A stretch of DNA of 64,000 nt, from the NCBI GenBank assembly GCA_947179485.1, contig OX359249.1:48063415-48127414 (forward strand), written 5' to 3'. The notes beneath the pieces are model-generated. The model had not been told where the DNA came from. It did not search any database and saw only the letters and a program-made list of their open reading frames with translations. How positions within the stretch are numbered: position 1 is the first letter of the stretch; each line of letters opens with the position of its first letter. A program made the position numbers and the translations under genes. Below are positions 24,299 to 36,689 of this stretch, in pieces. Source of the DNA: Allacma fusca. Lineage: Eukaryota; Arthropoda; Collembola; Symphypleona; Sminthuridae.

Positions 24299-27200
24299 TT
24301 GCAATTAAGCATGTAGTTCAGCATGCAGTTAAGCATGCAGTTAAGCATGCAGTTAAGCATGCAGTTAAGCATGCAGTTAAGCATGCAGATAAGCATGCAG
24401 TTAAGCATGTTGTTAGGCATACAGTTAGGCATACAGTTAAGCATGCAGTTAAGCATGCAGTTAAGCATGCAGTTAAGCATGCAGTTAAGCATGCAGTTAG
24501 GCATACAGTTAGGCATACAGTTAAGCATGCAGTTAAGCATGCAGTTAAGCATGCAGTTAAGCATGCAGTTAAGCTTGCAGTTAAGCATGCAGTTAAGCAT
24601 GCAGTTAAGCATGCACTTAAGCATGCAGTTAAGCATGCAGTTAAGCATGCAGTTAAGCATGCAGTTAAGCATGCAGTTAAGCATGCAGTTAGGCATACAG
24701 TTAAGCATGCAGTTAAGCATGCAGTTAAGCATGCAGTTAAGCATGCAGTTAAGCATGCAGTTAAGCATGCAGTTATGCTTTCAGTTAAGCTTGCAGTTAA
24801 GCATGCAGTTAAGCATGCAGTTAAGCTTGCAGTTAAGCATGCAGTTAAGCATGCAGTTAAGCATGCACTTAAGCATGCAGTTAAGCATGCAGTTAAGCAT
24901 GCAGTTAAGCATGCAGTTAAGTTTGCAGTTAAGCATGCATTTAAGCATGCAGGTAAGCATGCAGGTAAGCATGCAGTTAAGCATGCATTCAAGCATGCAG
25001 GTAAGCATGCAGTTAAGCATGCAGTTAAGCATGCAGTTAAGCATGCAGTTAAGCATGCAGTTAAGCATGCAGTTAAGCATGCAGTTAGGCATACAGTTAG
25101 GCATACAGTTAAGCATGCAGTTAAGCATGCAGTTAAGCATGCAGTTAAGCTTGCAGTTAAGCATGCAGTTAAGCATGCAGTTAAGCTTGCAGTTAAGCAT
25201 GCAGTTAAGCATGCAGTTAAGCATGCAGTTAAGCATGCAGTTAAGCATGCAGTTAAGCATGCAGTTAAGCATGCAGTTAAGCATGCAGTTAAGCATGCAG
25301 TTAAGCATGCAGTTAAGCATGCAGTTAAGCATGCAGTTAAGCATGCAGTTAAGCATGCAGTTAAGCATGCAGTTAAGCATGCAGTTAAGCATGCAGTTAA
25401 GCATGCAGTTAAGCATGCAGTTGGGCATACAGTTAGGCATACAGTTAAGCATGCAGTTAAGCATGCAGTTGGGCATACAGTTAGGCATACAGTTAAGCAT
25501 GCAGTTAAGCATGCAGTTAAGCATGCAGTTAAGCATGCAGTTAAGCTTGCAGTTAAGCATGCCGTTAAGCTTGCAGTTAAGCATGCAGTTAAGCATGCAC
25601 TTAAGCATGCACTTAAGCATGCAGTTAAGCATGCACTTAAGCATGCAGTTAAGCATGCACTTAAGCATGCACTTAAGCATGCAGTTAAGCATGCACTTAA
25701 GCATGCACTTAAGCATGCAGTTAAGCATGCAGTTAAGCATGCAGTTAAGCATGCAGTTAAGCATGCAGTTAAGCATGAAGTTAAGCATGCAGTTAAGCAT
25801 GCAGTTAAGCATGCAGTTAAGCATGCAGTTAAGCATGCAGTTAAGCATGCAGTTAAGCATGCAGTTAAGCATGCAGTTAAGCTTGCAGTTAAGCATGCAG
25901 TTAAGCATGCAGTTAAGCATGAAGTTAAGCATGCAGTTAAGCATGCAGTTAAGCATGCAGTTAAGCATGCAGTTAAGCATGCAGTTAAGCATGCAGTTAA
26001 GCATGCAGTTAAGCATGCAGTTAAGCATGCAGTTAAGCATGCAGTTAAGCATGCAGTTAAGCATGCAGTTAAGCATGCAGTTAAGCATGCAGTTAAGCAT
26101 GCAGTTAAGCATGCAGTTATGCTTGCAGTTAAGCTTGCAGTTAAGCATGCAGTTAAGTTTGCAGTTAAGCATGCAGGTAAGCATGCAGGTAAGCATGCAT
26201 TTAAGCATGCAGTTAAGCATGCAGTTAAGCATGCAGGTAAGCATGCATTCAAGCATGCAGTTAAGCATGCAGTTAAGCATGCAGTTAAGCATGCAGTTAA
26301 GCATGCAGTTAAGCATGCAGTTAAGCATGCAGTTAAGCATGCAGTTAAGCATGCAGTTAAGCATGCAGTTAAGCATGCAGTTAAGCATGCAGTTAAGCAT
26401 GCAGTTAAGCATGCTTTTAAGCATGCAGTTAAGCATGCAGTTAAGCATGCACTTAAGCATGCAGTTAAGCATGCAGTTAGGCATACAGTTAGGCATACAG
26501 TTAAGCATGCAGTTAAGCATGCAGTTAAGCATGCACTTAAGCATGCAGTTAAGCATGCAGTTAAGCTTGCAGTTAAGCATGCAGTTAAGCATGCAGTTAA
26601 GCATGCAGTTAAGCATGCAGTTAAGCATGCAGTTAAGCATGCAGTTAAGCATGCAGTTAAGCATGCAGTTAAGCATGCAGTTAAGCATGCAGTTAAGCAT
26701 GCAGTTAAGCATGCAGTTAAGCATGCAGTTAAGCATGCTTTTAAGCATGCAGTTAAGCATGCAGTTAAGCATGCACTTAAGCATGCAGTTAAGCATGCAG
26801 TTAGGCATACAGTTAGGCATACAGTTAAGCATGCAGTTAAGCATGCAGTTAAGCATGCAGTTAAGCATGCAGTTAAGCTTGCAGTTAAGCATGCAGTTAA
26901 GCATGCAGTTAAGCATGCAGTTAAGCATGCAGTTAAGCATGCAGTTAAGCATGCAGTTAAGCATGCAGTTAAGCATGCAGTTAAGCATGCAGTTAAGCAT
27001 GCAGTTAAGCATGCAGTTAAGCATGCAGTTAAGCATGCAGTTAAGCATGCAGTTAAGCATGCAGTTAAGCATGCAGTTATGCTTGCAGTTAAGCATGCAG
27101 TTAAGCATGCAGTTATGCTTGCAGTTAAGCTTGCAGTTAAGCATGCAGTTAAGCATGCAGTTAAGTTTGCAGTTAAGCATGCAGTTAAGCATGCAGTTAA

Positions 27201-27646
27201 GCATGCAGTTAAGTTTGCAGTTAAGCATGCAGTTAAGCATGCATTTAAGCATGCAGTTAAGCATGCAGTTAAGCATGCAGTTAAGCATGCAGTTAAGCAT
27301 GCAGTTAAGCATGCAGTTAAGCATGCAGTTAAGCATGCAGTTAAGCATGCAGTTATGCTTGCAGTTAAGCTTGCAGTTAAGCATGCAGTTAAGCATGCAG
27401 TTATGCTTGCAGTTAAGCTTGCAGTTAAGCATGCAGTTAAGCATGCAGTTAAGTTTGCAGTTAAGCAAGTAGTTAAGCATGCAGTTAAGCATGCGGTTAA
27501 GCATGCAGTAAAGCATGCGGTTAAGCTCGCAGTTAAGCTTGCAGTTAAGCATGCAGTTAAGCTTGCAGTTAAGCATGCAGTTAAGCATGCAGTTTAGCAT
27601 GCAGTTAAGCATGCAGTTTAGCATGCAGTTAAGCATGCAAATAAGC
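24299..27646 (+). repeat. HOR C3, 279 monomers, transitional to domain D
   Basis: It opens with TTGCAATTAAGCATGTAG and carries CATGTTGTTAGGCATAC near 24409, TTATGCTTTCAG at 24775 (shared with 18727), CAGGTAAGC/GCATTCAAGC clusters (about 24940-25010 and 26165-26255), GGGCATACAG twice (25423 and 25470), GCCGTTAAGC at 25561, alternating CACTTAAGC near 25595-25715, and two CATGAAGTTAAGC monomers (25777 and 25919). From 26413 it has two similar blocks with GCTTTTAAGC (26413 and 26737, 324 bp apart). Its end has the D-type TTATGCTTG pairs and AAGCAAGTAG near 27464. Confidence 0.85.
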
Positions 27647-27994
27647 TTGCAATTAAGCATGTAGTTCAGCATGCAGTTAAGCATGCAGTTAAGCATGCAG
27701 TTATGCTTGCAGTTAAGCTTGCAGTTAAGCATGCAGTTAAGCATGCAGTTATGCTTGCAGTTAAGCTTGCAGTTAAGCATGCAGTTAAGCATGCAGTTAA
27801 GTTTGCAGTTAACCAAGTAGTTAAGCATGCAGTTAAGCATGCGGTTAAGCATGCAGTAAAGCATGCGGTTAAGCTCGCAGTTAAGCTTGCAGTTAAGCAT
27901 GCAGTTAAGCTTGCAGTTAAGCATGCAGTTAAGCATGCAGTTTAGCATGCAGTTAAGCATGCAGTTTAGCATGCAGTTAAGCATGCAGTTAAGC
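27647..27994 (+). repeat. Domain D block D1, 29 monomers
   Basis: A short block opening with TTGCAATTAAGCATGTAGTT followed by a CAGC variant. It has two TTATGCTTG groups (27703 and 27751), the private variant AACCAAGTAG near 27812, GCGGTTAAGC, GCAGTAAAGC and CTCGCAG, then the paired TTTAGC ending. The block at 43026-43373 has the same length (348 bp) and the same AACCAAGTAG variant. Confidence 0.9.
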
Positions 27995-29794
27995 TTGCAA
28001 TTAAGCATGTAGTTAAGCATGCAGTTAAGCATGCAGTTAAGCATGCAGTTAAGCATGCAGTTAGGCATGCAGTTAAGCATGCATTTAAGCATGCAGTTAA
28101 GCATGCTGTTAGGCATGCAGTTAAGCATGCAGTTAAGCTTGCAGTTGAGCATGCAGTTAAGCATGCAGTTAAGCATGCAGTTAAGTTAGCAGTTAAGCTT
28201 GCAGTTAAGCTTGCAGTTAAGCATGCAGTTAAGCATGCAGTTAGGCATGCAGTTAGGCATGCAGTTAGGCATGCAGTTAAGCATGCAGTTAAGCTTGCAG
28301 TTAAGCTTGCAGTTAAGCATGCAGTTAAGCTTGCAGTTGAGCTTGCAGTTGAGCATGCAGTTAAGCTTGCAGTTAAGCTTGCAGTTGAGCATGCAGTTAA
28401 GCATGCAGTTAAGTATGCAGTTAAGCATGCAGTTAGGCATGATGTTAAGCATGCAGTTAAGCATGCAGTTAAGCATGCAGTTAAGCATGCAGTTAAGCAT
28501 GCAGTTAAGCATGCAGTTAAGCATGCAGTTAAGCATGCAGTTAAGTTTGCAGTTAAGCATGTAGTTAAGCATGTAGTTAAGCATGCGGTTAAGCATACGG
28601 TTAAGCATGCAGTTAAATTTGCAGTTAAGCATGCGGTTAAGCATGCAGTTAAGCATGCAGTTAAGCTTGCAGTTAAGCTTGCAGTTAAGCATGCAGTAAA
28701 GCTTGCAGTTAAGCTTGCAGTTAAGCATGCAGTTTAGCATGCAGTTAAGCTTGCAGTTAACCATGCAGTTAAGCTTGCAGTTAAGCATGCTGTTAAGCAT
28801 GCAGTTAAGCATGCAGTTAAGCATGCAGTTAAGCATGCAGTTAGGCATACAGTTAGGCATACAGTTAAGCATGCAGTTAAGCATGCAGTTAAGCATGCAG
28901 TTAAGCATGCAGTTAAGCATGCAGTTAAGCATGCAGTTAAGCATGCAGTTAAGCATGCAGTTAAGCATGCAGTTAAGCATGCAGTTAAGCATGCAGTTAT
29001 GCTTGCAGTTAAGCTTGCAGTTAAGCATGCAGTTAAGCATGCAGTTAAGTTTGCAGTTAAGCATGCAGTTAAGCATGCAGTTAAGCATGCAGTTAAGTTT
29101 GCAGTTAAGCATGCAGTTAAGCATGCATTTAAGCATGCAGTTAAGCATGCAGTTAAGCATGCAGTTAAGCATGCAGTTAAGCATGCAGTTAAGCATGCAG
29201 TTAAGCATGCAGTTAAGCATGCAGTTATGCTTGCAGTTAAGCTTGCAGTTAAGCATGCAGTTAAGCATGCAGTTATGCTTGCAGTTAAGCTTGCAGTTAA
29301 GCATGCAGTTAAGCATGCAGTTAAGTTTGCAGTTAAGCAAGTAGTTAAGCATGCAGTTAAGCATGCGGTTAAGCATGCAGTAAAGCATGCGGTTAAGCTC
29401 GCAGTTAAGCTTGCAGTTAAGCATGCAGTTAAGCTTGCAGTTAAGCATGCAATTAAGCATGTAGTTAAGCATGCAGTTAAGCATGCAGTTAAGCATGCAG
29501 TTATGCTTGCAGTTAAGCTTGCAGTTAAGCATGCAGTTAAGCATGCAGTTATGCTTGCAGTTAAGCTTGCAGTTAAGCATGCAGTTAAGCATGCAGTTAA
29601 GTTTGCAGTTAAGCAAGTAGTTAAGCATGCAGTTAAGCATGCGGTTAAGCATGCAGTAAAGCATGCGGTTAAGCTCGCAGTTAAGCTTGAAGTTATGCAT
29701 GCAGTTAAGCTTGCAGTTAAGCATGCAGTTAAGCATGCAGTTTAGCATGCAGTTAAGCATGCAGTTTAGCATGCAGTTAAGCATGCAGTTAAGC
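27995..29794 (+). repeat. Block D2, 150 monomers
   Basis: Opens with TTGCAATTAAGCATGTAG. Landmarks in order: GGCATGCATTT group, AAGTTAGCAG near 28183, three GGCATGCAG monomers near 28247-28270, alternating TTGCAGTTGAGC, ATGATGTTAAGC at 28439, two ATGTAG monomers near 28560, GCATACGG near 28593, AAATTTGCAG near 28617, AACCATGCAG near 28758, GGCATACAGTTAGGCATAC, then TTATGCTTG runs and two AAGCAAGTAG complexes (about 29336 and 29611). Collinear with 43374-45185. Confidence 0.9.
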
Positions 29795-30586
29795 TTGCAA
29801 TTAAGCATGTAGTTAAGCATGCAGTTAAGCATGCAGTTAAGCATGCAGTTAAGCATGCAGTTAAGCATGCATTTAAGCATGCAGTTAAGCATGCAGTTAA
29901 GCATGCAGTTAAGCATGCAGTTAAGCATGCAGTTAAGCATGCAGTTAAGCATGCAGTTAAGCATGCAGTTAAGCATGCAGTTAAGCATGCAGTTAAGCAT
30001 GCAGTTAAGCATGCAGTTATGCTTGCAGTTAAGCTTGCAGTTAAGCATGCAGTTAAGCATGCAGTTATGCTTGCAGTTAAGCTTGCAGTTAAGCATGCAG
30101 TTAAGCATGCAGTTAAGTTTGCAGTTAAGCAAGTAGTTAAGCATGCAGTTAAGCATGCGGTTAAGCATGCAGTAAAGCATGCGGTTAAGCTCGCAGTTAA
30201 GCTTGCAGTTAAGCATGCAGTTAAGCTTGCAGTTAAGCATGCAATTAAGCATGTAGTTAAGCATGCAGTTAAGCATGCAGTTAAGCATGCAGTTATGCTT
30301 GCAGTTAAGCTTGCAGTTAAGCATGCAGTTAAGCATGCAGTTATGCTTGCAGTTAAGCTTGCAGTTAAGCATGCAGTTAAGCATGCAGTTAAGTTTGCAG
30401 TTAAGCAAGTAGTTAAGCATGCAGTTAAGCATGCGGTTAAGCATACAGTAAAGCATGCGGTTAAGCTCGCAGTTAAGCTTGCAGTTAAGCATGCAGTTAA
30501 GCTTGCAGTTAAGCATGCAGTTAAGCATGCAGTTTAGCATGCAGTTAAGCATGCAGTTTAGCATGCAGTTAAGCATGCAGTTAAGC
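29795..30586 (+). repeat. Block D3, 66 monomers
   Basis: Opens with TTGCAATTAAGCATGTAG, then a plain run with a single ATGCATTTAAGC near 29869, two TTATGCTTG pairs and two AAGCAAGTAG-GCGG-GTAAAGC-CTCGCAG complexes (about 30127 and 30404) separated by a GCAATTAAGCATGTAG monomer near 30241. Collinear with 45186-46025, which is 4 monomers longer. Confidence 0.9.
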
Positions 30587-30850
30587 TTGCAATTAAGCAT
30601 GTAGTTAAGCATGCAGTTAAGCATGCAGTTAAGCATGCAGTTAAGCATGCAGTTAAGCATGCAGTTAAGCAAGCAGTTAGGCATGCATTTAAGCATGCAG
30701 TTAAGCATGCAGTTAGGCATGCAGTTAAGCATGCAGTTAAGCTTGCAGTTGAGCATGCAGTTAAGCATGCAGTTAAGTTTGCAGTTAAGCTTGCAGTTAA
30801 GCTTGCAGTTAAGCATGCAGTTAAGCATGCAGTTAAGCATGCAGTTAGGC

Positions 30851-30861
30851 ATGCAGTTAGC
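30851..30861 (+). repeat. Register break 3: 11-bp monomer ATGCAGTTAGC
   Basis: One purine is lost from TTAAGC or TTAGGC, giving TTAGC. The preceding monomer is ATGCAGTTAGGC, so a single-G loss from a GGC monomer is likeliest. The same monomer with the same flanks is at 46278. Confidence 0.95.
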
Positions 30862-32061
30862 ATGCAGTTAAGCATGCAGTTAAGCTTGCAGTTAAGCTTG
30901 CAGTTAAGCATGCAGTTAAGCTTGCAGTTGAGCTTGCAGTTGAGCATGCAGTTAAGCTTGCAGTTAAGCTTGCAGTTGAGCATGCAGTTAAGCATGCAGT
31001 TAAGTATGCAGTTAAGCATGCAGTTAGGCATGATGTTAAGCATGCAGTTAAGCATGCAGTTAAGCATGCAGTTAAGCATGCAGTTAAGCATGCAGTTAAG
31101 CATGCAGTTAAGCATGCAGTTAAGCATGCAGTTAAGCATGCAGTTAAGCATGCAGTTAAGCATGCAGTTAAGCATGCAGTTAAGTTTGCAGTTAAGCATG
31201 TAGTTAAGCATGTAGTTAAGCATGCGGTTAAGCATACGGTTAAGCATGCAGTTAAATTTGCAGTTAAGCATGCGGTTAAGCATGCAGTTAAGCATGCAGT
31301 TAAGCTTCCAGTTAAGCTTGCAGTTAAGCATGCAGTAAAGCTTGCAGTTAAGCTTGCAGTTAAGCATGCAGTTTAGCATGCAGTTAAGCTTGCAGTTAAC
31401 CATGCAGTTAAGCTTGCAGTTAAGCATGCAGTTAAGCATGCAGTTAAGCATGCAGTTAAGCATGCAGTTAAGCATGCAGTTAAGCATGCAGTTAGGCCTA
31501 CAGTTAGGCATACAGTTAAGCATGCAGTTAAGCATGCAGTTAAGCATGCAGTTAAGCTTGCAGTTAAGCATGCAGTTAAGCATGCAGTTAAGCATGCAGT
31601 TAAGCATGCAGTTAAGCATGCAGTTAAGCATGCAGTTAAGCATGCAGTTAAGCATGCAGTTAAGCATGCAGTTAAGCATGCATTCAAGCATGCAGTTAAG
31701 CATGCAGTTAAGCATGCAGTTAAGCATGCAGTTAAGCATGCAGTTAAGCATGCAGTTAAGCATGCAGTTAAGCATGCAGTTAAGCATGCAGTTAAGCATG
31801 CAGTTAAGCATGCAGTTAAGCATGCAGTTAAGCATGCAGTTAAGCATGCAGTTAAGCATGCAGTTAAGCATGCAGTTAAGCATGCAGTTAAGCATGCAGT
31901 TAAGCATGCAGTTAAGCAAGTAGTTAAGCATGCAGTTAAGCATGCGGTTAAGCATGCAGTAAAGCATGCGGTTAAGCTCGCAGTTAAGCTTGCAGTTAAG
32001 CATGCAGTTAAGCTTGCAGTTAAGCATGCAGTTAAGCATGCAGTTTAGCATGCAGTTAAGC

Positions 32062-32069
32062 AGTTAAGC
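32062..32069 (+). repeat. Register break 4: 8-bp monomer AGTTAAGC
   Basis: AAGC(ATGC)AGTT has become AAGCAGTT, a 4-bp loss just before TTGCAATTAAGCATGTAG. Intact versions of the same junction are present at 30575-30604 and 46014-46043. The deleted form recurs at 33578, 36682, 50368 and 52644. Confidence 0.95.
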
Positions 32070-32177
32070 TTGCAATTAAGCATGTAGTTAAGCATGCAGT
32101 TAAGCTTGCAGTTAAGCATGCAGTTAAGCTTGCAGTTAAGCATGCAGTTAAGCATGCAGTTTAGCATGCAGTTAAGC

Positions 32178-32185
32178 TGTTAAGC
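32178..32185 (+). repeat. Register break 5: 8-bp monomer TGTTAAGC
   Basis: AAGCTTGCAGTT has become AAGCTGTT, a 4-bp loss from a TTGCAG monomer. This form occurs once in the window, so it is younger than, or was not carried by, the neighbouring block duplications. Confidence 0.93.
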
Positions 32186-33577
32186 TTGCAGTTAAGCATG
32201 CAGTTAAGCATGCAGTTAAGCATGCAGTTAAGCATGCAGTTAAGCATGCAGTTAAGCATGCAGTTAAGCATGCAGTTAAGCATGCAGTTAAGCATGCAGT
32301 TAAGCATGCAGTTAAGCATGCAGTTAAGCATGCAGTTAAGCATGCAGTTAAGCATGCAGTTAAGCATGCAGTTAAGCATGCAGTTAAGCATGCAGTTAAG
32401 CATGCAGTTAAGCATGCAGTTAAGCATGCAGTTAAGCATGCAGTTAAGCATGCAGTTAAGCATGCAGTTAAGCATGCAGTTAAGCATGCAGTTAAGCATG
32501 CAGTTAAGCATGCAGTTAAGCATGCAGTTAAGCATGCAGTTAAGCAAGCAGTTAAGCATGCAGTTAAGCATGCAGTTAAGCATGCAGTTAAGCATGCAGT
32601 TAAGCATGCAGTTAAGCATGCAGTTAAGCATGCAGTTAAGCATGCAGTTAAGCATGCAGTTAAGCATGCAGTTAAGCATGCAGTTAAGCATGCAGTTAAG
32701 CATGCAGTTAAGCATGCAGTTAAGCATGCAGTTAGGCATACAGTTAGGCATACAGTTAAGCATGCAGTTAAGCATGCAGTTAAGCATGCAGTTAAGCATG
32801 CAGTTAAATATGCAGTTAAGCATGCAGTTAAGCATGCAGTTAAGCTTGCAGTTGAGCTTGCAGGTAAGCATGCATTTAAGCATGCAGTTAAGCATGCAGT
32901 TAAGCATGCAGGTAAGCATGCATTTAAGCATGCAGTTAAGCATGCAGTTAAGCATGCAGTTAAGCATGCAGGTAAGCATGCATTTAAGCATGCAGTTAAG
33001 CATGCAGTTAAGCATGCAGGTAAGCATGCATTCAAGCATGCAGTTAAGCATGCAGTTAAGCATGCAGTTAAGCATGCAGTTAAGCATGCAGTTAAGCATG
33101 CAGTTAAGCATGCAGTTAAGCATGCAGTTAAGCATGCAGTTAAGCATGCAGTAAAGCATGCAGTTAAGCATGCAGTTAAGCATGCAGTTAAGCATGCAGT
33201 TAAGCATGCAGTTAAGCATGCAGTTAAGCATGCAGTTAAGCATGCAGTTAAACATGCAGTTAAGCATGCAGTTAAGCATGCAGTTAAGCATGCAGTTAAG
33301 CATGCAGTTAAGCATGCAGTTAAGCATGCAGTTAAGCATGCAGTTAAGCATGCAGTTAAGCATGCAGTTATGCCTGCAGTTAAGCTTGCAGTTAAGCATG
33401 CAGTTAAGCATGCAGTTAAGTTTGCAGTTAAGCAAGTAGTTAAGCATGCAGTTAAGCATGCGGTTAAGCATGCAGTAAAGCATGCGGTTAAGCTCGCAGT
33501 TAAGCTTGCAGTTAAGCATGCAGTTAAGCTTGCAGTTAAGCATGCAGTTAAGCATGCAGTTTAGCATGCAGTTAAGC

Positions 33578-33585
33578 AGTTAAGC
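33578..33585 (+). repeat. Register break 6: 8-bp monomer AGTTAAGC
   Basis: Same junction as at 32062, after TTTAGCATGCAGTTAAGC. Here the following monomer is TTGCATTTAAGC rather than TTGCAATTAAGC, a private substitution after the copy was made. Confidence 0.95.
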
Positions 33586-35061
33586 TTGCATTTAAGCATG
33601 TAGTTAAGCATGCAGTTAAGCATGCAGTTAAGCATGCAGTTAAGCATGCAGTTAGGCATGCAGTTAAGCATGCATTTAAGCCTGCAGTTAAGCATGCAGT
33701 TAGGCATGCAGTTACGCATGCAGTTAAGCTTGCAGTTGAGCATGCAGTTAAGCATGCAGTTAAGCATGCAGTTAAGTTTGCAGTTAAGCTTGCAGTTAAG
33801 CTTGCAGTTAAGCATGCAGTTAAGCATGCAGTTAAGCATGCAGTTAGGCATGCAGTTAGGCATGCAGTTAAGCATGCAGTTAAGCTTGCAGTTAAGCTTG
33901 CAGTTAAGCATGCAGTTAAGCTTGCAGTTGAGCTTGCAGTTGAGCATGCAGTTAAGCTTGTAGTTAAGCTTGCAGTTGAGCATGCAGTTGAGCATGCAGT
34001 TAAGTATGCAGTTAAGCATGCAGTTAGGCATGATGTTAAGCATGCAGTTAAGCATGCAGTTAAGTATGCAGTTTAGCATACAGTTAAGCATGCAGTGAAG
34101 CATGCAGTCAAGCATGCAGTTTAGCATGCAGTTAAGCATGCAGTTAAGATTGCAGTTAAGCATGCAGTTAAGCATGCAGTTAAGCATGCAGTTAAGATTG
34201 CAGTTAAGCATGTAGTTAAGCATGCGGTTAAGCATGCAGTTAAGCATGCAGTTAAATTTGCAGTTAAGCATGCGGTTAAGCATGCAGTTAAGCATGCAGT
34301 TAAGCTTGCAGTTAAGCTTGCAGTTAAGCATGCAGTAAAGCTTGCAGTTAAGCTTGCAGTTAAGCATGCAGTTTAGCATGCAGTTAAGCTTGCAGTTAAC
34401 CATGCAGTTAAGCTTGCAGTTAAGCTTGCAGTTAAGCATGCAGTTAAGCATGCAGTTAGGTTTGCAGTTAAGCATGTAGTTGTGCATGCGGTTAAGCATG
34501 CAGTTATGCTTGCAGTTAAGCTTGCAGTTAAGCATGCAGTTAAGCATGCAGTTAGGTTTGCAGTTAAGCATGTAGTTGAGCATGCGGTTAAGCATGCGGT
34601 TAAACATGCAGTTAAGTTTGCAGTTAAGCATGCAGTTAAGCATGCAGTTAAGCTTGCAGTTAAGCTTGCAGTTAAGCATGCAGTTTACCATGCAGTTAAG
34701 CATGCAGTTAAGCTTGCAGTTAAGCATGTAGTTAAACATGCAGTTAAGTTTGCAGTTAAGCATGCAGTTAAGCATGCAGTTAAGCATGCAGTTTAGCATG
34801 CAGTTAAGCATGCAGTTAAGCATGCAGTTAAGCTTGCAGTTAAGCTTGCAGTTGAGCATGCAGTTAAGCATGCAGTTAAGTATGCAGTTAAGCATGCAGT
34901 TAGGCATGCAGTTAAGCATGCAGTTAAGCTTGCAGTTAAGCATGCAGTTAAGCATGCAGTTAAGCATGCAGTTAAGCATGCAGTTATGCTTGCAGTTAAG
35001 CTTGCAGTTAAGCATGCAGTTAAGCATGCAGTTAGGTTTGCAGTTAAGCATGTAGTTGAGC

Positions 35062-35109
35062 ATGCGGTTAAGCATGCGGTTGAGCATGCGGTTAAGCATG
35101 CGGTTAAGC
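35062..35109 (+). repeat. CpG cluster in four consecutive GCGG monomers
   Basis: Four successive ATGCGG monomers place CpG dinucleotides at 35065, 35077, 35089 and 35101, exactly 12 bp apart, in an array whose consensus has none. Similar clusters, always preceded by GGTTTGCAG and ATGTAGTTGAGC, are at 38814-38861, 54776-54823, 56576-56623, 59108-59155, 60944-60991 and (three CpGs) 62312-62341. Confidence 0.9.
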
Positions 35110-36681
35110 ATGCAGTTAAATTTGCAGTTAAGCATGCGGTTAAGCATGCAGTTAAGCATGCAGTTAAGCTTGCAGATAAGCTTGCAGTTAAGCATGCAGT
35201 TAAGCTTGCAGTTAAGCTTGCAGTTAAGCTTGCAGTTAAGCATGCAGTTAAGCATGCAGTTAAACGTGCAGTTAAGCATGCAGTTAAGCATGCAGTTAAG
35301 CATGCAGTTAAGCATGCAGTTAAGCATGCAGTTAAGCATGCAGTTAAGCATGCAGTTAAGCATGCAGTTAAGCATGCAGTTAAGCATGCAGTTAAGCATG
35401 CAGTTAGGCATACAGTTAGGCATACAGTTAAGCATACAGTTAAGCATGCAGTTAAGCATGCAGTTAAGCTTGCAGTTAAGCATGCCGTTAAGCTTGCAGT
35501 TAAGCATGCAGTTAAGCATGCACTTAAGCATGCACTTAAGCATGCAGTTAAGCATGCACTTAAGCATGCAGTTAAGCATGCACTTAAGCATGCACTTAAG
35601 CATGCAGTTAAGCATGCACTTAAGCATGCACTTAAGCATGCAGTTAAGCATGCAGTTAAGCATGCAGTTAAGCATGCAGTTAAGCATGCAGTTAAGCATG
35701 CAGTTAAGCATGCAGTTAAGCATGCAGTTAAGCATGCAGTTAAGCATGCAGTTAAGCATGCAGTTAAGCATGCAGTTAAGCTTGCAGTTAAGCATGCAGT
35801 TAAGCATGCAGTTAAGCATGCAGGTAAGCATGCATTCAAGCATGCAGTTAAGCATGCAGTTAAGCATGCAGTTAAGCTTGCAGTTAAGCATGCAGTTAAG
35901 CATGCAGTTAAGTTTGCAGTTAAGCAAGTAGTTAAGCATGCAGTTAAGCATGCACTTAAGCATGCACTTAAGCATGCAGTTAAGCATGCAGTTAAGCATG
36001 CAGTTAAGCATGCAGTTAAGTTTGCAGTTAAGCATGCATTTAAGCATGCAGGTAAGCATGCAGGTAAGCATGCATTCAAGCATGCAGGTAAGCATGCATT
36101 CAAGCATGCAGTTAAGCATGCATTCAAGCATGCAGGTAAGCATGCAGTTAAGCATGCAGTTAAGCATGCAGTTAAGCATGCAGTTAAGCATGCAGTTAAG
36201 CATGCAGTTAAGCATGCAGTTAAGCATGCAGTTAAGCATGCAGTTAAGCATGCAGTTAAGCATGCAGTAAAGCATGCAGTTAAGCATGCAGTTAAGCATG
36301 CAGTTAAGCATGCAGTTAAGCATGCAGTTAAGCATGCAGTTAAGCATGCAGTTAAGCATGCAGTTAAGCATGCTGTTAAGCATGCAGTTAAGCATGCAGT
36401 TAAGCATGCAGTTAAGCATGCAGTTAAGCATGCAGTTAAGCATGCAGTTAAGCATGCAGTTAAGCATGCAGTTAAGCATGCAGTTATGCCTGCAGTTAAG
36501 CTTGCAGTTAAGCATGCAGTTAAGCATGCAGTTAAGTTTGCAGTTAAGCATGCAGTTAAGCATGCGGTTAAGCATGCAGTAAAGCATGCGGTTAAGCTCG
36601 CAGTTAAGCTTGCAGTTAAGCATGCAGTTAAGCTTGCAGTTAAGCATGCAGTTAAGCATGCAGTTTAGCATGCAGTTAAGC

Positions 36682-36689
36682 AGTTAAGC
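36682..36689 (+). repeat. Register break 7: 8-bp monomer AGTTAAGC
   Basis: Identical to the break at 32062 in sequence and flanks (TTTAGC monomer upstream, TTGCAATTAAGCATGTAG downstream). Confidence 0.95.

Larger units (their letters stand above)
30587..32069 (+). repeat. Block D4 with two register breaks
   Basis: Opens with TTGCAATTAAGCATGTAG, carries AAGCAAGCAG near 30666, the 11-bp monomer at 30851, ATGATGTTAAGC at 31030, GCTTCCAG near 31306, GGCCTACAGTTAGGCATAC at 31495, a GCATTCAAGC near 31680, a run of 19 plain monomers (31690-31917), one AAGCAAGTAG complex, and closes with the 8-bp monomer at 32062. GCTTCCAG and GGCCTAC are private variants shared with 46026-47140 at 15,391-bp spacing. 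Confidence 0.9.
32070..33585 (+). repeat. Block D5, homogeneous run plus CAGGTAAGC group
   Basis: Opens with TTGCAATTAAGCATGTAG and has the unique 8-bp monomer at 32178. Then come 29 identical monomers (32198-32545), one AAGCAGTTAAGC, more plain monomers, GGCATACAGTTAGGCATAC near 32733, AAATATGCAG near 32806, TTGCAGTTGAGC then CAGGTAAGC/GCATTTAAGC groups (32860-33035), a plain run, TTATGCCTGCAG near 33368 and one AAGCAAGTAG complex. Closes with the 8-bp monomer at 33578. Homologous blocks end at 50356 and 52632. Confidence 0.89.
33586..36689 (+). repeat. Domain E unit E-a with C-type insert
   Basis: Landmarks: GGCATGCATTT group, AAGCCTGCAG near 33680, TTACGCATG near 33713, GGCATGCAG pair, TTGAGC alternation, ATGATGTTAAGC at 34030, GCAGTGAAGC and GCAGTCAAGC near 34090-34110, two AAGATTGCAG (34147 and 34195), AAATTTGCAG, AACCATGCAG, GGTTTGCAG with ATGTAGTTGTGC, a CpG cluster at 35062-35109. 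From about 35400 to 36250 it switches to C-type content (GCCGTTAAGC at 35484, CACTT alternation, CAGGTAAGC/GCATTCAAGC groups, AAGCAAGTAG), then TTATGCCTGCAG and the 8-bp junction at 36682. Confidence 0.86.
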